Source of the DNA: a virus
Direction: 5' to 3' (one strand)
DNA: 45,402 nt
Virus record (IMG/VR): IMGVR_UViG_3300003323_000119
Coordinates: 1-45,402 of that record
The first letter of the stretch is position 1; each line of letters starts with the position of its first letter. The notes under the pieces were generated by a model. It was not told the DNA's origin. It searched no databases and was given only the letters and a program-made list of their open reading frames with translations. This document shows positions 21,024-29,784 of the stretch, one piece after another. The translations under genes and the position numbers were made by a program.

Positions 21024-21751
21024 TGGCGGATATTGTTACACCTAATGTTGGATTTGTTGAGCCTGTCGATGCATCACCTATGCCAGATGTTAATACGTAT
21101 CTGAATAATAACTGGACTAAAGTAGAATCTCTGGGCTCAGCTCCTGTCGTTACTTCGGTACCCGCAATTAATAATCTAAGCCATAATCCTGGGGATAGGG
21201 TCTTTGTAGCGAATGGTAATGCTGATCCTGCGGGAATTTATGTTTGTATTGGTGTCGATCCTGTTTGGGGTGCTTATTGGCGCCCTGTCACTGCTCGCTA
21301 CGGCCCTTTTCGACGTCCTGGTGTAAATACTAATTCCGTTATTTTTGATCCATCTTTGTATCAAATTAACGATAATCTTGATCCGTTTCAGGTACGACTA
21401 ACTCGACACGGAAGAATTCAATTTAGGGGGAGCATTAGAACGGTAAGTGGTACGTTTAAAACCATTGATGATGTAGGAGGCGGTTACTATACTCCTATTA
21501 CCAAGCCACTTCCTGATTTTCTCCAACCAGGATACAACTATTCGTCACTTAGCGAACAAGGAGAACCTCAGCTGCTAACAGCCCCGTTCCCTGTTAACTC
21601 ATCACCTATTGTCCAACAGACCTCTCAATGTTATTTCGAAGCACCCTCAAAATGTATTCTCTATCGTATTGTAAGTAAGCCTAACGCTACGATTTCAGCT
21701 CTGTATTTCTCTGGAGCAGAGTATGATCTCGGTATTATGGGGCTTGCATGA
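21023..21751 (+). CDS. Tail-fibre/receptor-binding-like protein C, 242 aa
   Basis: Coupled by TGATG. The N-terminus ends in VNTYLNNNWTKVESL, matching protein B. The middle has strands with Pro, and the C-terminal head carries RHGRIQFRGSIRTVSGTFKT, the same arrangement as B. Its stop overlaps the large terminase start. It forms the third member of a tandem paralogous set with 19735-20403 and 20412-21023. Confidence 0.58.
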   Translation: MADIVTPNVGFVEPVDASPMPDVNTYLNNNWTKVESLGSAPVVTSVPAINNLSHNPGDRVFVANGNADPAGIYVCIGVDPVWGAYWRPVTARYGPFRRPGVNTNSVIFDPSLYQINDNLDPFQVRLTRHGRIQFRGSIRTVSGTFKTIDDVGGGYYTPITKPLPDFLQPGYNYSSLSEQGEPQLLTAPFPVNSSPIVQQTSQCYFEAPSKCILYRIVSKPNATISALYFSGAEYDLGIMGLA

Positions 21752-23307
21752 AAAAGAAGGACGGTAAGCCGCTTTCTGTAGCGGATATTTTTGGCGAGCT
21801 GGGTTCTAATCTCAATAGAGTCGCAGTAAGCCCAAATGTTCATAGTTATAAGGCACATCTTAAGCAGGAGATGTTTCACAAGGCTATTGAACGAACACGA
21901 CTCTATATTGGTGGTAACCGTAGCGGAAAGACTACAGGAGGAATCGTTGAAGACATCTGGTGGCTTTCGGGCAAGCATCCGTATCAACAAACACCAGATC
22001 CAACTATTCGTCCAGTTTTGGGACGTCTTGTTTCGGTGGACTTCAACAACGGAATTGCAAAAATCATCCTCCCACAGCTCAAACAATGGCTCCCGCCATC
22101 CCTCCTTGTGGGTGGTTCCTGGGAAGATTCCTACTCAGCCGGAGAGCGAACTCTAACTCTGGCAAATGGTTCCCAGCTAGAACTTATGTCATATGACCAG
22201 GACTTGGATAAGTTTGCCGGTACTTCGCGTGACTTCATTCATTTTGATGAAGAACCCCCTAAGGCCATTTTTACGGAGTGTAAGGCACGACTTATTGACC
22301 GTAAGGGTAAGTCATGGATTACTATGACTCCCGTTGAAGGTATGACGTGGATGTTCGATGACATTTATCAGCCTGGAGTACTTGGCCAGGGTTCGATTAA
22401 AGTTATCGAAGTTGATATGGAAGACAATCCTCATCTTGATAGAGATGAGATTAACGAATTTCTCTCCGGTCTGGATGAATCGGAAAAGGCTGCTCGTAAG
22501 CAGGGTAGATTTGTCCAGATGGGTGGCCTTATCTACAAGAAATTCAATCTAGATACACATGTTATTCCGCAGATTGATTTTAAAGAATTTGCTGACGTAC
22601 GTAAGTACAAAATCTACATGAGTCTTGACCACGGACTTAATAATCCTACATCGGTCCACTGGCATGCGGTAGATAAGGAAGGGAGAGTAATTACTTTTGA
22701 TGAGCACTATGAATCTCAACGCATCATCGACTATCACGCTACTGTCATTCATCAGCGGAACGCTATGCACAATCGTGTGCCTGATTTTAACATCATGGAC
22801 CCGGCGTGCGCGCAGCGAAACGCAGTCACAGGAACTTCGATTCAAACGGAATATGCTATCCGTGGTGTCGGTTTTGCTTTGGCTAACAATGATGTGCGCA
22901 CTGGTATTGCAAAGGTTTCCCAGTATGTAAACATCGCCCCTGATGGTAGGCCGTACTGGCTTATCACGCAGAACTGTGGTAATTTGATTAAAGAGATTCA
23001 AAGATACCGGTGGAAGACATGGGCAAGTAAGAAGCAGCAAGATCAAAATAATCCATATGATGAGCCACATAAAAAAGACGACCATGCTATGGATGATTGT
23101 CGCTACTTTTTCTCGTTCATGCCTGAGCTAAAGAATGATTATAAAGAACCGGCTGATGTAGCGACAGAAAATCTGCATAAGTTTATGAAGAATCATGCAG
23201 GTAATTCTGCTACAGATATTTGGCATAAGGTTGATCCAAATCTTACAAAGGAAAGTCTTACTAGGAAGTCCATCTGGACTCCTAATCCTGAGGAGTATTG
23301 GTCATGA
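21748..23307 (+). CDS. terL: Terminase large subunit
   Basis: A 519-residue packaging motor. ATPase part: Walker A GGNRSGKTT at 55-63 and Walker B FIHFDEE at 163-169. RNase-H-fold nuclease part: D294 in MSLDHG, D351 in MDPA, and the acidic cluster HKKDDHAMDDCRY at 441-452. Known: TerL pumps DNA into the prohead through the portal and cuts concatemers. The ATG overlaps the preceding stop (ATGA). The fibre genes upstream separate it from the small-terminase candidate, an unusual order. Whether packaging is headful or by fixed ends cannot be read from the sequence; the circular map favours headful or permuted ends. Confidence 0.92.
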   Translation: MKKKDGKPLSVADIFGELGSNLNRVAVSPNVHSYKAHLKQEMFHKAIERTRLYIGGNRSGKTTGGIVEDIWWLSGKHPYQQTPDPTIRPVLGRLVSVDFNNGIAKIILPQLKQWLPPSLLVGGSWEDSYSAGERTLTLANGSQLELMSYDQDLDKFAGTSRDFIHFDEEPPKAIFTECKARLIDRKGKSWITMTPVEGMTWMFDDIYQPGVLGQGSIKVIEVDMEDNPHLDRDEINEFLSGLDESEKAARKQGRFVQMGGLIYKKFNLDTHVIPQIDFKEFADVRKYKIYMSLDHGLNNPTSVHWHAVDKEGRVITFDEHYESQRIIDYHATVIHQRNAMHNRVPDFNIMDPACAQRNAVTGTSIQTEYAIRGVGFALANNDVRTGIAKVSQYVNIAPDGRPYWLITQNCGNLIKEIQRYRWKTWASKKQQDQNNPYDEPHKKDDHAMDDCRYFFSFMPELKNDYKEPADVATENLHKFMKNHAGNSATDIWHKVDPNLTKESLTRKSIWTPNPEEYWS

Positions 23308-23621
23308 CTGACTTTGATCAGACTATCTTTGATAACCCTAAGCTAGGTTCTGTGGGTACTTGTGATTTCCTTGACGAAGTCCAAGCGCAGGTTCTCGAAA
23401 ATTCGGCTGCACGTGCCGAAGATCGGTCCCCTCGTGTTGTCGTTCCTAGAGAGCGTTTTGGAAACTATAGGGGATTGGTAACTAATGGCCCTCTTAAGTT
23501 TGAAGACGGTACTCCTGCGTTTGATGCCTGCGACATGAATGATTATTGGCAGAACTGGGAAAACCAGCGTGTAGATACTGGCCAGGCACCCGCTGACATG
23601 GATCACGATCCCGAGGATTAA
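23304..23621 (+). CDS. Acidic hypothetical protein, 105 aa
   Basis: ATG at 23304 with GAGGAG 8 nt upstream, overlapping the terminase stop. Acidic, Asp-rich ends, a basic RSPRVVVPRERFGNYRG in the middle. No family recognised. It lies between terminase and portal, where small packaging or head-completion factors are common. Confidence 0.62.
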   Translation: MTDFDQTIFDNPKLGSVGTCDFLDEVQAQVLENSAARAEDRSPRVVVPRERFGNYRGLVTNGPLKFEDGTPAFDACDMNDYWQNWENQRVDTGQAPADMDHDPED

Positions 23622-23622
23622 A

Positions 23623-24147
23623 ATGGCATATTCACTTGTTGAAAACAACTTTCTTGTAGCGCCGGGAAAGTGCGCATGTTGCGGGACTGGAGCAGGAGTT
23701 GATGACCGTAAGTTTATTGACTTTGGCATTACTCTTGAATTCTATGGCGTGGTTTATCTTTGTGGTCTCTGTGTTATTTGCATTGCTCAGGATCTGGGAT
23801 TTGTTCCTCTTTCTCAGCGCGAGCGCTACGAAACTACTATCACGGAACTCGAAAGCCAGTTGACTGGCGTTAAGGCAGAAAATGAGGCTCTTCGATATGC
23901 AATGGCAAGTATTCTCAATCTTCCTCTTGCTCCTCCTGTCAACATTGATTCTCTCGTCGGGCGTATTGTTTCAGATGTTCAGAACGCAATTGCACGTGCA
24001 AAAGATGCAGGAGAATCAGAGGGATTTGATCTGGGACTTGGTGAAGGTTGCGGCATCGAAGGATCTGACGACGTACGCAGCAATCCAGCAAATCCCTACA
24101 ACGAAGGAAGTAAGGGAACAGGTAGCACAAGTAACGGCAAGCGTTGA
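23623..24147 (+). CDS. Zinc-ribbon and coiled-coil protein, 174 aa (C-terminus uncertain)
   Basis: N-terminal CACCG and CGLC near residues 18-21 and 47-50 form a zinc ribbon. A coiled coil follows (RERYETTITELESQLTGVKAENEAL). From about residue 125 the frame becomes Gly/Ser/Asn-rich and overlaps the next reading frame by 266 nt. The low-complexity tail and the better-looking sequence in the +1 frame raise the question of a frame change near 24000 (see findings). Function unknown. Confidence 0.58.
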   Translation: MAYSLVENNFLVAPGKCACCGTGAGVDDRKFIDFGITLEFYGVVYLCGLCVICIAQDLGFVPLSQRERYETTITELESQLTGVKAENEALRYAMASILNLPLAPPVNIDSLVGRIVSDVQNAIARAKDAGESEGFDLGLGEGCGIEGSDDVRSNPANPYNEGSKGTGSTSNGKR

Positions 24148-24280
24148 TCCTAATTTGATGGATGATGCTTCTGTAGCAAAGCTGCTGATGGAAAAGTATG
24201 CGGATAATGGTAAGGACCCTAATCTAGCACTTGATCCAGCAGGTTTGGCTGAATTTGGACTTTACAGTGGTCTAATGTGA
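23882..24280 (+). CDS. Overlapping frame: possible membrane protein or C-terminal extension, 132 aa
   Basis: From ATG 23882 (AAGG 6 nt upstream) the frame has a hydrophobic run (FSIFLLLLLSTLILSSGVLF), then helical charged residues and a tail VDPNLMDDASVAKLLMEKY that lies beyond the overlap and must be coding if the portal is closely packed. It could be a separate membrane protein nested in the previous gene, start later at an internal codon, or be the true C-terminus of the previous gene after a +1 shift. I cannot decide between these. Confidence 0.5.
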   Translation: MRLFDMQWQVFSIFLLLLLSTLILSSGVLFQMFRTQLHVQKMQENQRDLIWDLVKVAASKDLTTYAAIQQIPTTKEVREQVAQVTASVDPNLMDDASVAKLLMEKYADNGKDPNLALDPAGLAEFGLYSGLM

Positions 24281-24287
24281 GGACGTA

Positions 24288-26450
24288 ATGGTAACTCCTG
24301 CTCCTAGTTCTTCTGCTTTTGTTCAGGGAACAAATGATGATACTGGGAAGTTCTCTGACGTCCAGCTACAGAATCTAGCGAAGAGGAGTAAGGACAAGGA
24401 GAAGGCTAACCAGATTATTGCGTGGACTAAGTCTGCATATATGCGGTGTAGGACTGTCCGACAGCAAATGGAACGTCAGTGGTATATCAACATGGCGTTT
24501 TATATTGGGAGACAGAATGTCGCAGTCATTCCTATTTCATCTGCTAGTTCTGCTGCTTCAGGTGTTCGTCTTTATATCCCACCTGCTCCATACTATCGGG
24601 CGCGACCGGTAATTAATAAGATTCGACCCATTATCCGTAAGGAATTGGCGAAACTTACTGCCCAGCGTCCTTCTGCAACAGTTGTGCCTTCCACTTCGGA
24701 AGATAGAGACCTAGCAGCTTCTCAGGCGGCTGAGCAGATCTGGAACTCTACGTTTAGGAATAAGAATATTCCTACTAAGTTCCGGCAATCCGTGTTCTGG
24801 ATGCTTATTACTGGTACTGGATTTTTGAAGCATTACTGGGACCCGGATAAGATTACCCTAGATGGTAATCAGGGAGACTTCTGTTACGAGAATGTCACTC
24901 CTTTTCATCTCTTCGTGCCGGATATGCTGGCCGTAGACATTGAGGAGCAGCCCTATGTTATTCATATTCAGACTAGAAGTGTCGAATGGGTCAAGCTCAA
25001 CTACGGGATCACGGTTCAACCGAACGTTATGGAAGCGTCTGATCTACTCAACGACAGCTTTTTGCAGCTTGTTGGTGCTGGCGACTTCCGCAAGAATGCT
25101 GTTCTAATCTACGAAGTTTGGGTTAAGCCTAATCAGCTTGAATTTCTTCCCAAGGGTGGAATGTTCACAATCGTAGGTGATGAACTTGTTCAAATGGTTG
25201 AAAACGGAAGCCCATATATTCATAAGCAGTATCCCTTTACGCGCCTGGAATATGTACCCACAGGCCGTTTTTATAGTGATGCTCCAATCTATGACCTGGT
25301 TCCTATTCAGCGCGAATATAATCGTACGCGCGGTCAACTTATTGAGAATAAGAACCGAATGGGCATGGTTAAGCTCATGGCTGCTGAGGGTTCAATTGAC
25401 CCTAGTAAGGTCAACACTGAGCCTGGCCAGGCGATTCTATACAAGCTGGGTTTTCCTCCTCCTCAGCCTGTAGCCCCTGCACCTCTTCCTCCTTATGTTG
25501 TCCAAGAAATTGATCGCCTCAACATGGAATTTGAGGATATTTCTGGTCAGCATGAGGTTTCTAGGGGGCAGGCTCCTTCTGGTGTTACTGCTGCTACAGC
25601 TATTAGCTTTCTTCAAGAACAAGATGAGAGTCTTCTTTCGGCTACTTTCCAGTCGATTGAAGATGCGTACGAAAAGATTGCGTATCAGACTTTGTGCTAC
25701 GTGAAGCAGTATTGGACTGTTCCACGTATGGTTAAGGTTGTTGGTAGGGATGGGCAGTTTAATGTTCTAGCCTTTCGAGGTAGTGACATTGGCTCTAATA
25801 CCGATATCCGGATGGAGGCTGGCTCGGCTCTGCCTACAAGTAAGGCTGCAAAGCAGGCACTTCTTATGGACCTTATGTCTCAGGGCTTTATCCCTCCGGA
25901 TAAGGGTCTGGAACTTATGGATATTGGTGGCGTCCAGCGACTTTATGACGAGTTGCAGATTGACAGTTCTCAGGCTTCACGCGAGAACATGCGTATGTCC
26001 TCTGTAACTCCTCTGGAAATGTCTCAATACCTTAATACTTTTATGCCCACAGATATGTTTGGGCAGCCTGATCCTTCTCAGGGTCTTGTTGATCCGAATA
26101 CCGGTCAGCCTCTTGTTGATCAGACTACCGGTATGCCTATGGAACCCCCGCTTATTGTGCCTGTGAACACTTTCGATAACCACGAAGTTCATATTCGAGT
26201 TCACAATAATTTCCGAAAGTCTCAGGAATATGAGACTCTTTCTCCGGATCAGAAGCAGCTTTTCGAAGCCCACGTTAATGCCCATCTTACTTCAATGGGT
26301 ATGATGCCGGGAGCTACTCCTGAGGCACAAATGAGTATGCAGCAACAAATGCAGCCTGGGATGGAACCACAGGAGGAAGGTGGGGTACCATCTGAGCAGG
26401 AAACACCACCGGCAGATACAATGCCTACTGGAGGGATTCCAAATGGCTAA
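24288..26450 (+). CDS. Portal protein
   Basis: A 720-residue protein directly before scaffold and capsid. Features typical of podovirus-type portals: NMAFYIGRQN near residue 70, PVINKIRPIIRKELAKL near 105-125, a long middle with DLVPIQREYNRTRGQLIENKNRMG near 345, and a Gln/Met/Pro-rich C-terminus. Known: twelve copies form the vertex channel for DNA and bind terminase and adaptor. The ATG at 24288 has GAGGAC upstream. The size and the wing region (HEVSRGQAPSGVTAATAISFL) match portals of the P22-like group. Confidence 0.85.
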   Translation: MVTPAPSSSAFVQGTNDDTGKFSDVQLQNLAKRSKDKEKANQIIAWTKSAYMRCRTVRQQMERQWYINMAFYIGRQNVAVIPISSASSAASGVRLYIPPAPYYRARPVINKIRPIIRKELAKLTAQRPSATVVPSTSEDRDLAASQAAEQIWNSTFRNKNIPTKFRQSVFWMLITGTGFLKHYWDPDKITLDGNQGDFCYENVTPFHLFVPDMLAVDIEEQPYVIHIQTRSVEWVKLNYGITVQPNVMEASDLLNDSFLQLVGAGDFRKNAVLIYEVWVKPNQLEFLPKGGMFTIVGDELVQMVENGSPYIHKQYPFTRLEYVPTGRFYSDAPIYDLVPIQREYNRTRGQLIENKNRMGMVKLMAAEGSIDPSKVNTEPGQAILYKLGFPPPQPVAPAPLPPYVVQEIDRLNMEFEDISGQHEVSRGQAPSGVTAATAISFLQEQDESLLSATFQSIEDAYEKIAYQTLCYVKQYWTVPRMVKVVGRDGQFNVLAFRGSDIGSNTDIRMEAGSALPTSKAAKQALLMDLMSQGFIPPDKGLELMDIGGVQRLYDELQIDSSQASRENMRMSSVTPLEMSQYLNTFMPTDMFGQPDPSQGLVDPNTGQPLVDQTTGMPMEPPLIVPVNTFDNHEVHIRVHNNFRKSQEYETLSPDQKQLFEAHVNAHLTSMGMMPGATPEAQMSMQQQMQPGMEPQEEGGVPSEQETPPADTMPTGGIPNG

Positions 26451-26700
26451 TACAATGCTGGGTAACGTTGAAGGTCTTAGTTGGATTAATAAGCGTCGAG
26501 CAATTGCAAGTCCTGGTGGAAACCAGAATGTTGCAGATGTTCGTTCTTATGGGGACATTACTGGTCTACGTAATTATCTCCAGACCTTTAATGCGGCATA
26601 TTATACAAATGCCTTGCTGGATCGACTTACGGTTAATGACATGATCTATGCCGTCCGGATTCATCAGGACGGTGGAACTACTAATGCAGGAGTTATCTAA
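26443..26700 (+). CDS. Small structural or head-associated protein, 85 aa
   Basis: ATG at 26443 with GGAGGG 7 nt upstream, overlapping the portal's end by 8 nt. Sequence MANTMLGNVEGLSW then strands and helices, basic in the first third. Not recognised; position between portal and scaffold suggests head morphogenesis. Confidence 0.6.
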   Translation: MANTMLGNVEGLSWINKRRAIASPGGNQNVADVRSYGDITGLRNYLQTFNAAYYTNALLDRLTVNDMIYAVRIHQDGGTTNAGVI

Positions 26701-26867
26701 TGGCTCTCCCCGCTTTTCTTAATAAGTCTGGTAAGAAGGGCACTGTAGCAAATAACATGCCTGTCGGTAGTGCTGGGCAGCCTGACAATGGTAAGGTTGC
26801 CCTTAATAAGTCGCGGATGGATGCCATCCAGCGGCGTATGCAGAAGAATAAGGGTGACAAGAAGTAA
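26700..26867 (+). CDS. Small basic protein, 55 aa
   Basis: A complete frame whose ATG overlaps the previous stop (TAATG). 55 residues, Lys/Asn-rich (LNKSGKKGTV, NKSRMDAIQRRMQKNKGDKK), strongly basic. It could bind DNA in the head or be a minor head protein. Function unknown. Confidence 0.6.
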   Translation: MALPAFLNKSGKKGTVANNMPVGSAGQPDNGKVALNKSRMDAIQRRMQKNKGDKK

Positions 26868-26924
26868 GTCTCCCTCGGTTTAGGGCCTTATAAAGGTACG
26901 AGCCACTAAGATAGGACAAGCATC

Positions 26925-27698
26925 GTGAATGACGTAGTATCCACCGGTGAAGTTACAGGGTCTGAGACTCCAGGGATTAATCCGGCTTGGAACGACGCAC
27001 TTAGTAGTGTCCCAGAGCAGTTTCATAGCATTCTCACTCCTCATTTTCAGAAGTGGGATCAGGCAGCAAATTCTCGGATCGAGGAAGTTAATTCCAAGCT
27101 CAAGAGTTTTGAGGATTACAATCCTCTTATTGAGCATGGTATCTCCATGGGAGATGTCCAGCAGGCTCTCTTGCTTGCACAGGAAATTAATACCAATCCT
27201 CGCTCAGTTTTTGATGCACTGAATCAGGCTTATAACTTCTCTGCTGTTGTTGAAGCAGCTACCGAGGGAGCAACCCAACCGGGGGAGACTCCGGCAGCGC
27301 AGGACGACCCTCGATTTAGTCAGCTTGAACAACAGTTGGGCCTAGTTTCCCAGATTCTTCTCCAGGAGAATGAAGCAAAGGAAGCTGCTAAGCAGGATGC
27401 TTGGTTGGAGAACGCAATTGGCTCGGCGCTAATGAAGTTCCCCGATCTGGCACTTAATAAGCAGGAAGAGAATTTTGTTCTTGCTCAGATGTGGCAGAAT
27501 GGAATGGATGCAGATGCAGCAGTCCAGGCATTTGTAGACTTTAAGAACTCATTGGCGCCGCAGCCTTTTGCCCCCAAGATTTTGGGCGGTGTGGGTGGTA
27601 CGCCTTCTCAGGCAATCGACCCCACAAAGTTGTCTGGCAAGGATACTCGTAACCTGGTCGCTCAAATGTTGGCAGCGGCCCAGGCTCAAAACCAGTGA
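26925..27698 (+). CDS. Capsid scaffolding protein
   Basis: A 257-residue, acidic, Gln/Ala-rich and mostly helical protein directly before the capsid gene. Helix DPRFSQLEQQLGLVSQILLQE near 130-150 can coil. The C-terminus (SGKDTRNLVAQMLAAAQAQNQ) is a short helix of the kind that binds capsid subunits. The start is GTG at 26925 with AGGA about 9 nt upstream. Known: scaffolds guide prohead assembly and leave before packaging. Assignment is by position and composition. Confidence 0.78.
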   Translation: MNDVVSTGEVTGSETPGINPAWNDALSSVPEQFHSILTPHFQKWDQAANSRIEEVNSKLKSFEDYNPLIEHGISMGDVQQALLLAQEINTNPRSVFDALNQAYNFSAVVEAATEGATQPGETPAAQDDPRFSQLEQQLGLVSQILLQENEAKEAAKQDAWLENAIGSALMKFPDLALNKQEENFVLAQMWQNGMDADAAVQAFVDFKNSLAPQPFAPKILGGVGGTPSQAIDPTKLSGKDTRNLVAQMLAAAQAQNQ

Positions 27699-27707
27699 GG
27701 ACTTTCA

Positions 27708-28901
27708 ATGGGTGCCACACTTACTACTGCTACGAATATTCTGAAGGAGATTTACGAACCTCGTATTCGTGAACAGCTTCAGAACTGGAATAAGGCAAGT
27801 AAGCGTATTGAACAGACTTCAGAAGGTGTAACTTCCGAAGTTGGTGGTAAGTACGTTGTGTTCCCAATCCACGTTAAGCGTAACTCTGGTATTGGTGCAC
27901 GACTTGAGATGGAACAGCTTCCTACCGCGCAGAACCAGGGTTATGCCCGTGCGCAGGTGAACCTGGCCTACGAGTATGGTTCTATTCGACTTTCTGGTCA
28001 GTCGATGGAACTTGCTCAGTCTAATTTCCAGGCATTTGCATCTGTTCTGGACGAAGAAGTTAATGGCGTGCAGCGGGACCTCGCCAAGGACTGGAACCGT
28101 CAGGTTTTCGGCACTTCCTTGGGCGCTCTGGGCACCGCTTCTGCTGCTTATACTGTCAACACTATTACTGTAGCTAACCCTCAGTATTTTGAGGTTGGCC
28201 AGTTTGTTGATATCTATCAGTCCAATGGAACTACGGTCCGTGCAGCCGGACGTAACATTACGGCGGTTGATAAGGTTGCTAGCACTATTACTGTGGATGG
28301 TGCTGCTATTGCCACTGGTGCTTCCGGTGACATTATTGTTCGTCAGGGTTCCATCAATCGAGAGATTGTGGGATTCCAGCAGATGGTGTCTGATGTTGGG
28401 ACACTTTTCAATATTGATCCTACTGTTGAGCCTCAGTGGAAGGCTGTAGTTACTGCCAATGGTGGTACTCTTCGTCCTCTGTCGGAATCTCTTATGATTA
28501 AGATGGTTGACGACGTTTACACCAATGGTGGGAATACTACGGTTATTTTCTCGGATCTTGGTGTTCGTCGTAGTTACTTTAACCTTCTTGTCCAGCAGCG
28601 TCGTTACTGCGACACTACTGATTTTGAGGGTGGTTTTAAGGGTCTCCGATTCACCACAGACAACGGTGATATTCCGATGGTGGCAGATGTTGACTGCCAG
28701 CCCAACCGGATGTATTTCCTTAATGAAAAGGAAATCAAGATTTACCGTGAGTCTGACTGGTCGTTTATGGACCGAGATGGTTCTAAGTGGCAGCGTGTTA
28801 TTGGTTTCGACGCCTATGATGCGACTCTTTACAAGTATGCGCAGATGGGTACGCACCGTCGAAACTCTCAGGGTCTGCTTTCTGACCTCATTGCGTCCTA
28901 A
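27708..28901 (+). CDS. Major capsid protein (HK97-like fold)
   Basis: A 397-residue protein between scaffold and a strong terminator. The N-terminal part (ILKEIYEPRIREQLQNWNKASKRIEQTSEG) and the later E-loop-like region (KYVVFPIHVKRNSGIGA) fit HK97-fold capsid proteins. Residues about 147-215 are beta-rich with Thr/Val/Asn (VNTITVANPQYFEVGQFVDI), suggesting an inserted surface domain. ATG at 27708, preceded by GAGGAC. Followed by a terminator, so capsid mRNA may accumulate to higher levels than the genes after it. Confidence 0.9.
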   Translation: MGATLTTATNILKEIYEPRIREQLQNWNKASKRIEQTSEGVTSEVGGKYVVFPIHVKRNSGIGARLEMEQLPTAQNQGYARAQVNLAYEYGSIRLSGQSMELAQSNFQAFASVLDEEVNGVQRDLAKDWNRQVFGTSLGALGTASAAYTVNTITVANPQYFEVGQFVDIYQSNGTTVRAAGRNITAVDKVASTITVDGAAIATGASGDIIVRQGSINREIVGFQQMVSDVGTLFNIDPTVEPQWKAVVTANGGTLRPLSESLMIKMVDDVYTNGGNTTVIFSDLGVRRSYFNLLVQQRRYCDTTDFEGGFKGLRFTTDNGDIPMVADVDCQPNRMYFLNEKEIKIYRESDWSFMDRDGSKWQRVIGFDAYDATLYKYAQMGTHRRNSQGLLSDLIAS

Positions 28902-28917
28902 GTTTTACCCAAAAGCT

Positions 28918-28961
28918 GGGGCTACAGGAATAACTTCCCCGATTCCTGTAGCCCCTTTTTT
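28918..28961 (+). terminator. Strong intrinsic terminator after the capsid gene
   Basis: ggggctacaggaat / attcctgtagcccc is a perfect 14-bp stem with a 9-nt loop followed by six T residues. The arms contain the dispersed GCTACA/TGTAGC word. The ribosome-binding site of the head-fibre gene starts directly after the T-run, so later genes need partial read-through or a new promoter. Confidence 0.92.
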
Positions 28962-28972
28962 AGGAGATTATC

Positions 28973-29395
28973 ATGACTGGGCCTCGAATTATTCCGCCAA
29001 ACCCTGGTACACAGGGACCAGGTTTCCCGGCGGATGGGTCTATCTTTAGGCGTCATCTTTCTGCTGACGCTTCTACTGTAAATGCAAATGACCTGGCAAA
29101 TAATAGTGTTACAGGACCTAAGATTGCTAATGGTGCTGTGACAACTCAGAAGCTAGGTAATAAGTCGGTTACAGGGCCTAAGATTGCAGATAAGGCAGTA
29201 GGTACTCCACAAATTGCAGATAAGGCAGTTGGATCAAATCAACTTGCTGATAATGCTGTAGGACCTACCCAGATTCTTACTAATTATGCACTAGTCCAGC
29301 CACAGACTAAGCCCGCTGATCTCACAGAAGCACCGACTAAGGAAGATTTTAATAATCTAATGAATGTTCTTAAGGCTGCGGGGGTGCTTAAGTAA
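28973..29395 (+). CDS. Head fibre protein
   Basis: A 140-residue protein directly after the capsid gene. Residues about 45-100 carry short degenerate repeats of the form AVG-x-Q-IAD (SVTGPKIANGAVTTQKLGN, then KAVGTPQIAD, KAVGSNQLAD, NAVGPTQI), expected to form a thin beta-helical trimer. The C-terminus DFNNLMNVLKAAGVLK matches the D-F-N-x-L-x(2)-LK-A-AG pattern of phage head fibres. Known: in phi29 the head fibre gene also follows the capsid gene. ATG with AGGAG 6 nt upstream. Probably decorates the head and may bind host surfaces. Confidence 0.75.
   Translation: MTGPRIIPPNPGTQGPGFPADGSIFRRHLSADASTVNANDLANNSVTGPKIANGAVTTQKLGNKSVTGPKIADKAVGTPQIADKAVGSNQLADNAVGPTQILTNYALVQPQTKPADLTEAPTKEDFNNLMNVLKAAGVLK
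29097..29290 (+). repeat. Degenerate tandem repeats in the head fibre gene
   Basis: Four to five repeats of about 30 bp (for example gcagataaggcagt...) encode the AVG-x-Q-IAD units. Divergence at the third codon position shows selection on protein, not recent expansion. Confidence 0.65.
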
Positions 29396-29784
29396 TGCCT
29401 GAAAAGGATGGGCAGGGTATTGTAAACTCCCCTTGGAATGAAAACACCTCTGTTGTCGAGTTTGAATTTAACTCGCCATCAGATCCGTGGCCCGAGGGAG
29501 AGTACACGATTTCTGTGACTGCTCAGCATAATATTGCGTGGGCAGATCAACCTGCTAAGGTTGAGGTTTTTGACACTGATGGAAATACTTCTTCCTATGA
29601 AATTACAGTTCCTATGGGGGAGTATCCTCATGAGCTGGATGCTGTAGCACATACTCTTCCTGCACGTGGGCCTGAAACTATTAGCACTATTCGGGCTATT
29701 ACTGGGGATGTTCAACTATCCCCGGATAAGTACTTGTGGATTGAAGTAACAATTAGTGGCCCGTCTGAGTCTGAGGAGGGATAA
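29395..29784 (+). CDS. Hypothetical beta-rich virion protein, 129 aa
   Basis: Coupled by TAATG to the head fibre. Strands such as SVVEFEFNSP, EYTISVTAQHNIAWAD and KYLWIEVTISGPS suggest an Ig-like sandwich, often seen in capsid decoration proteins. Function unproven. Confidence 0.6.
   Translation: MPEKDGQGIVNSPWNENTSVVEFEFNSPSDPWPEGEYTISVTAQHNIAWADQPAKVEVFDTDGNTSSYEITVPMGEYPHELDAVAHTLPARGPETISTIRAITGDVQLSPDKYLWIEVTISGPSESEEG

Noticed and set aside
27819-28856. A long leftward frame opposite the capsid gene
   Set aside because: Antisense to a clear capsid gene; the composition is a mirror of its codon use and there is no start site.
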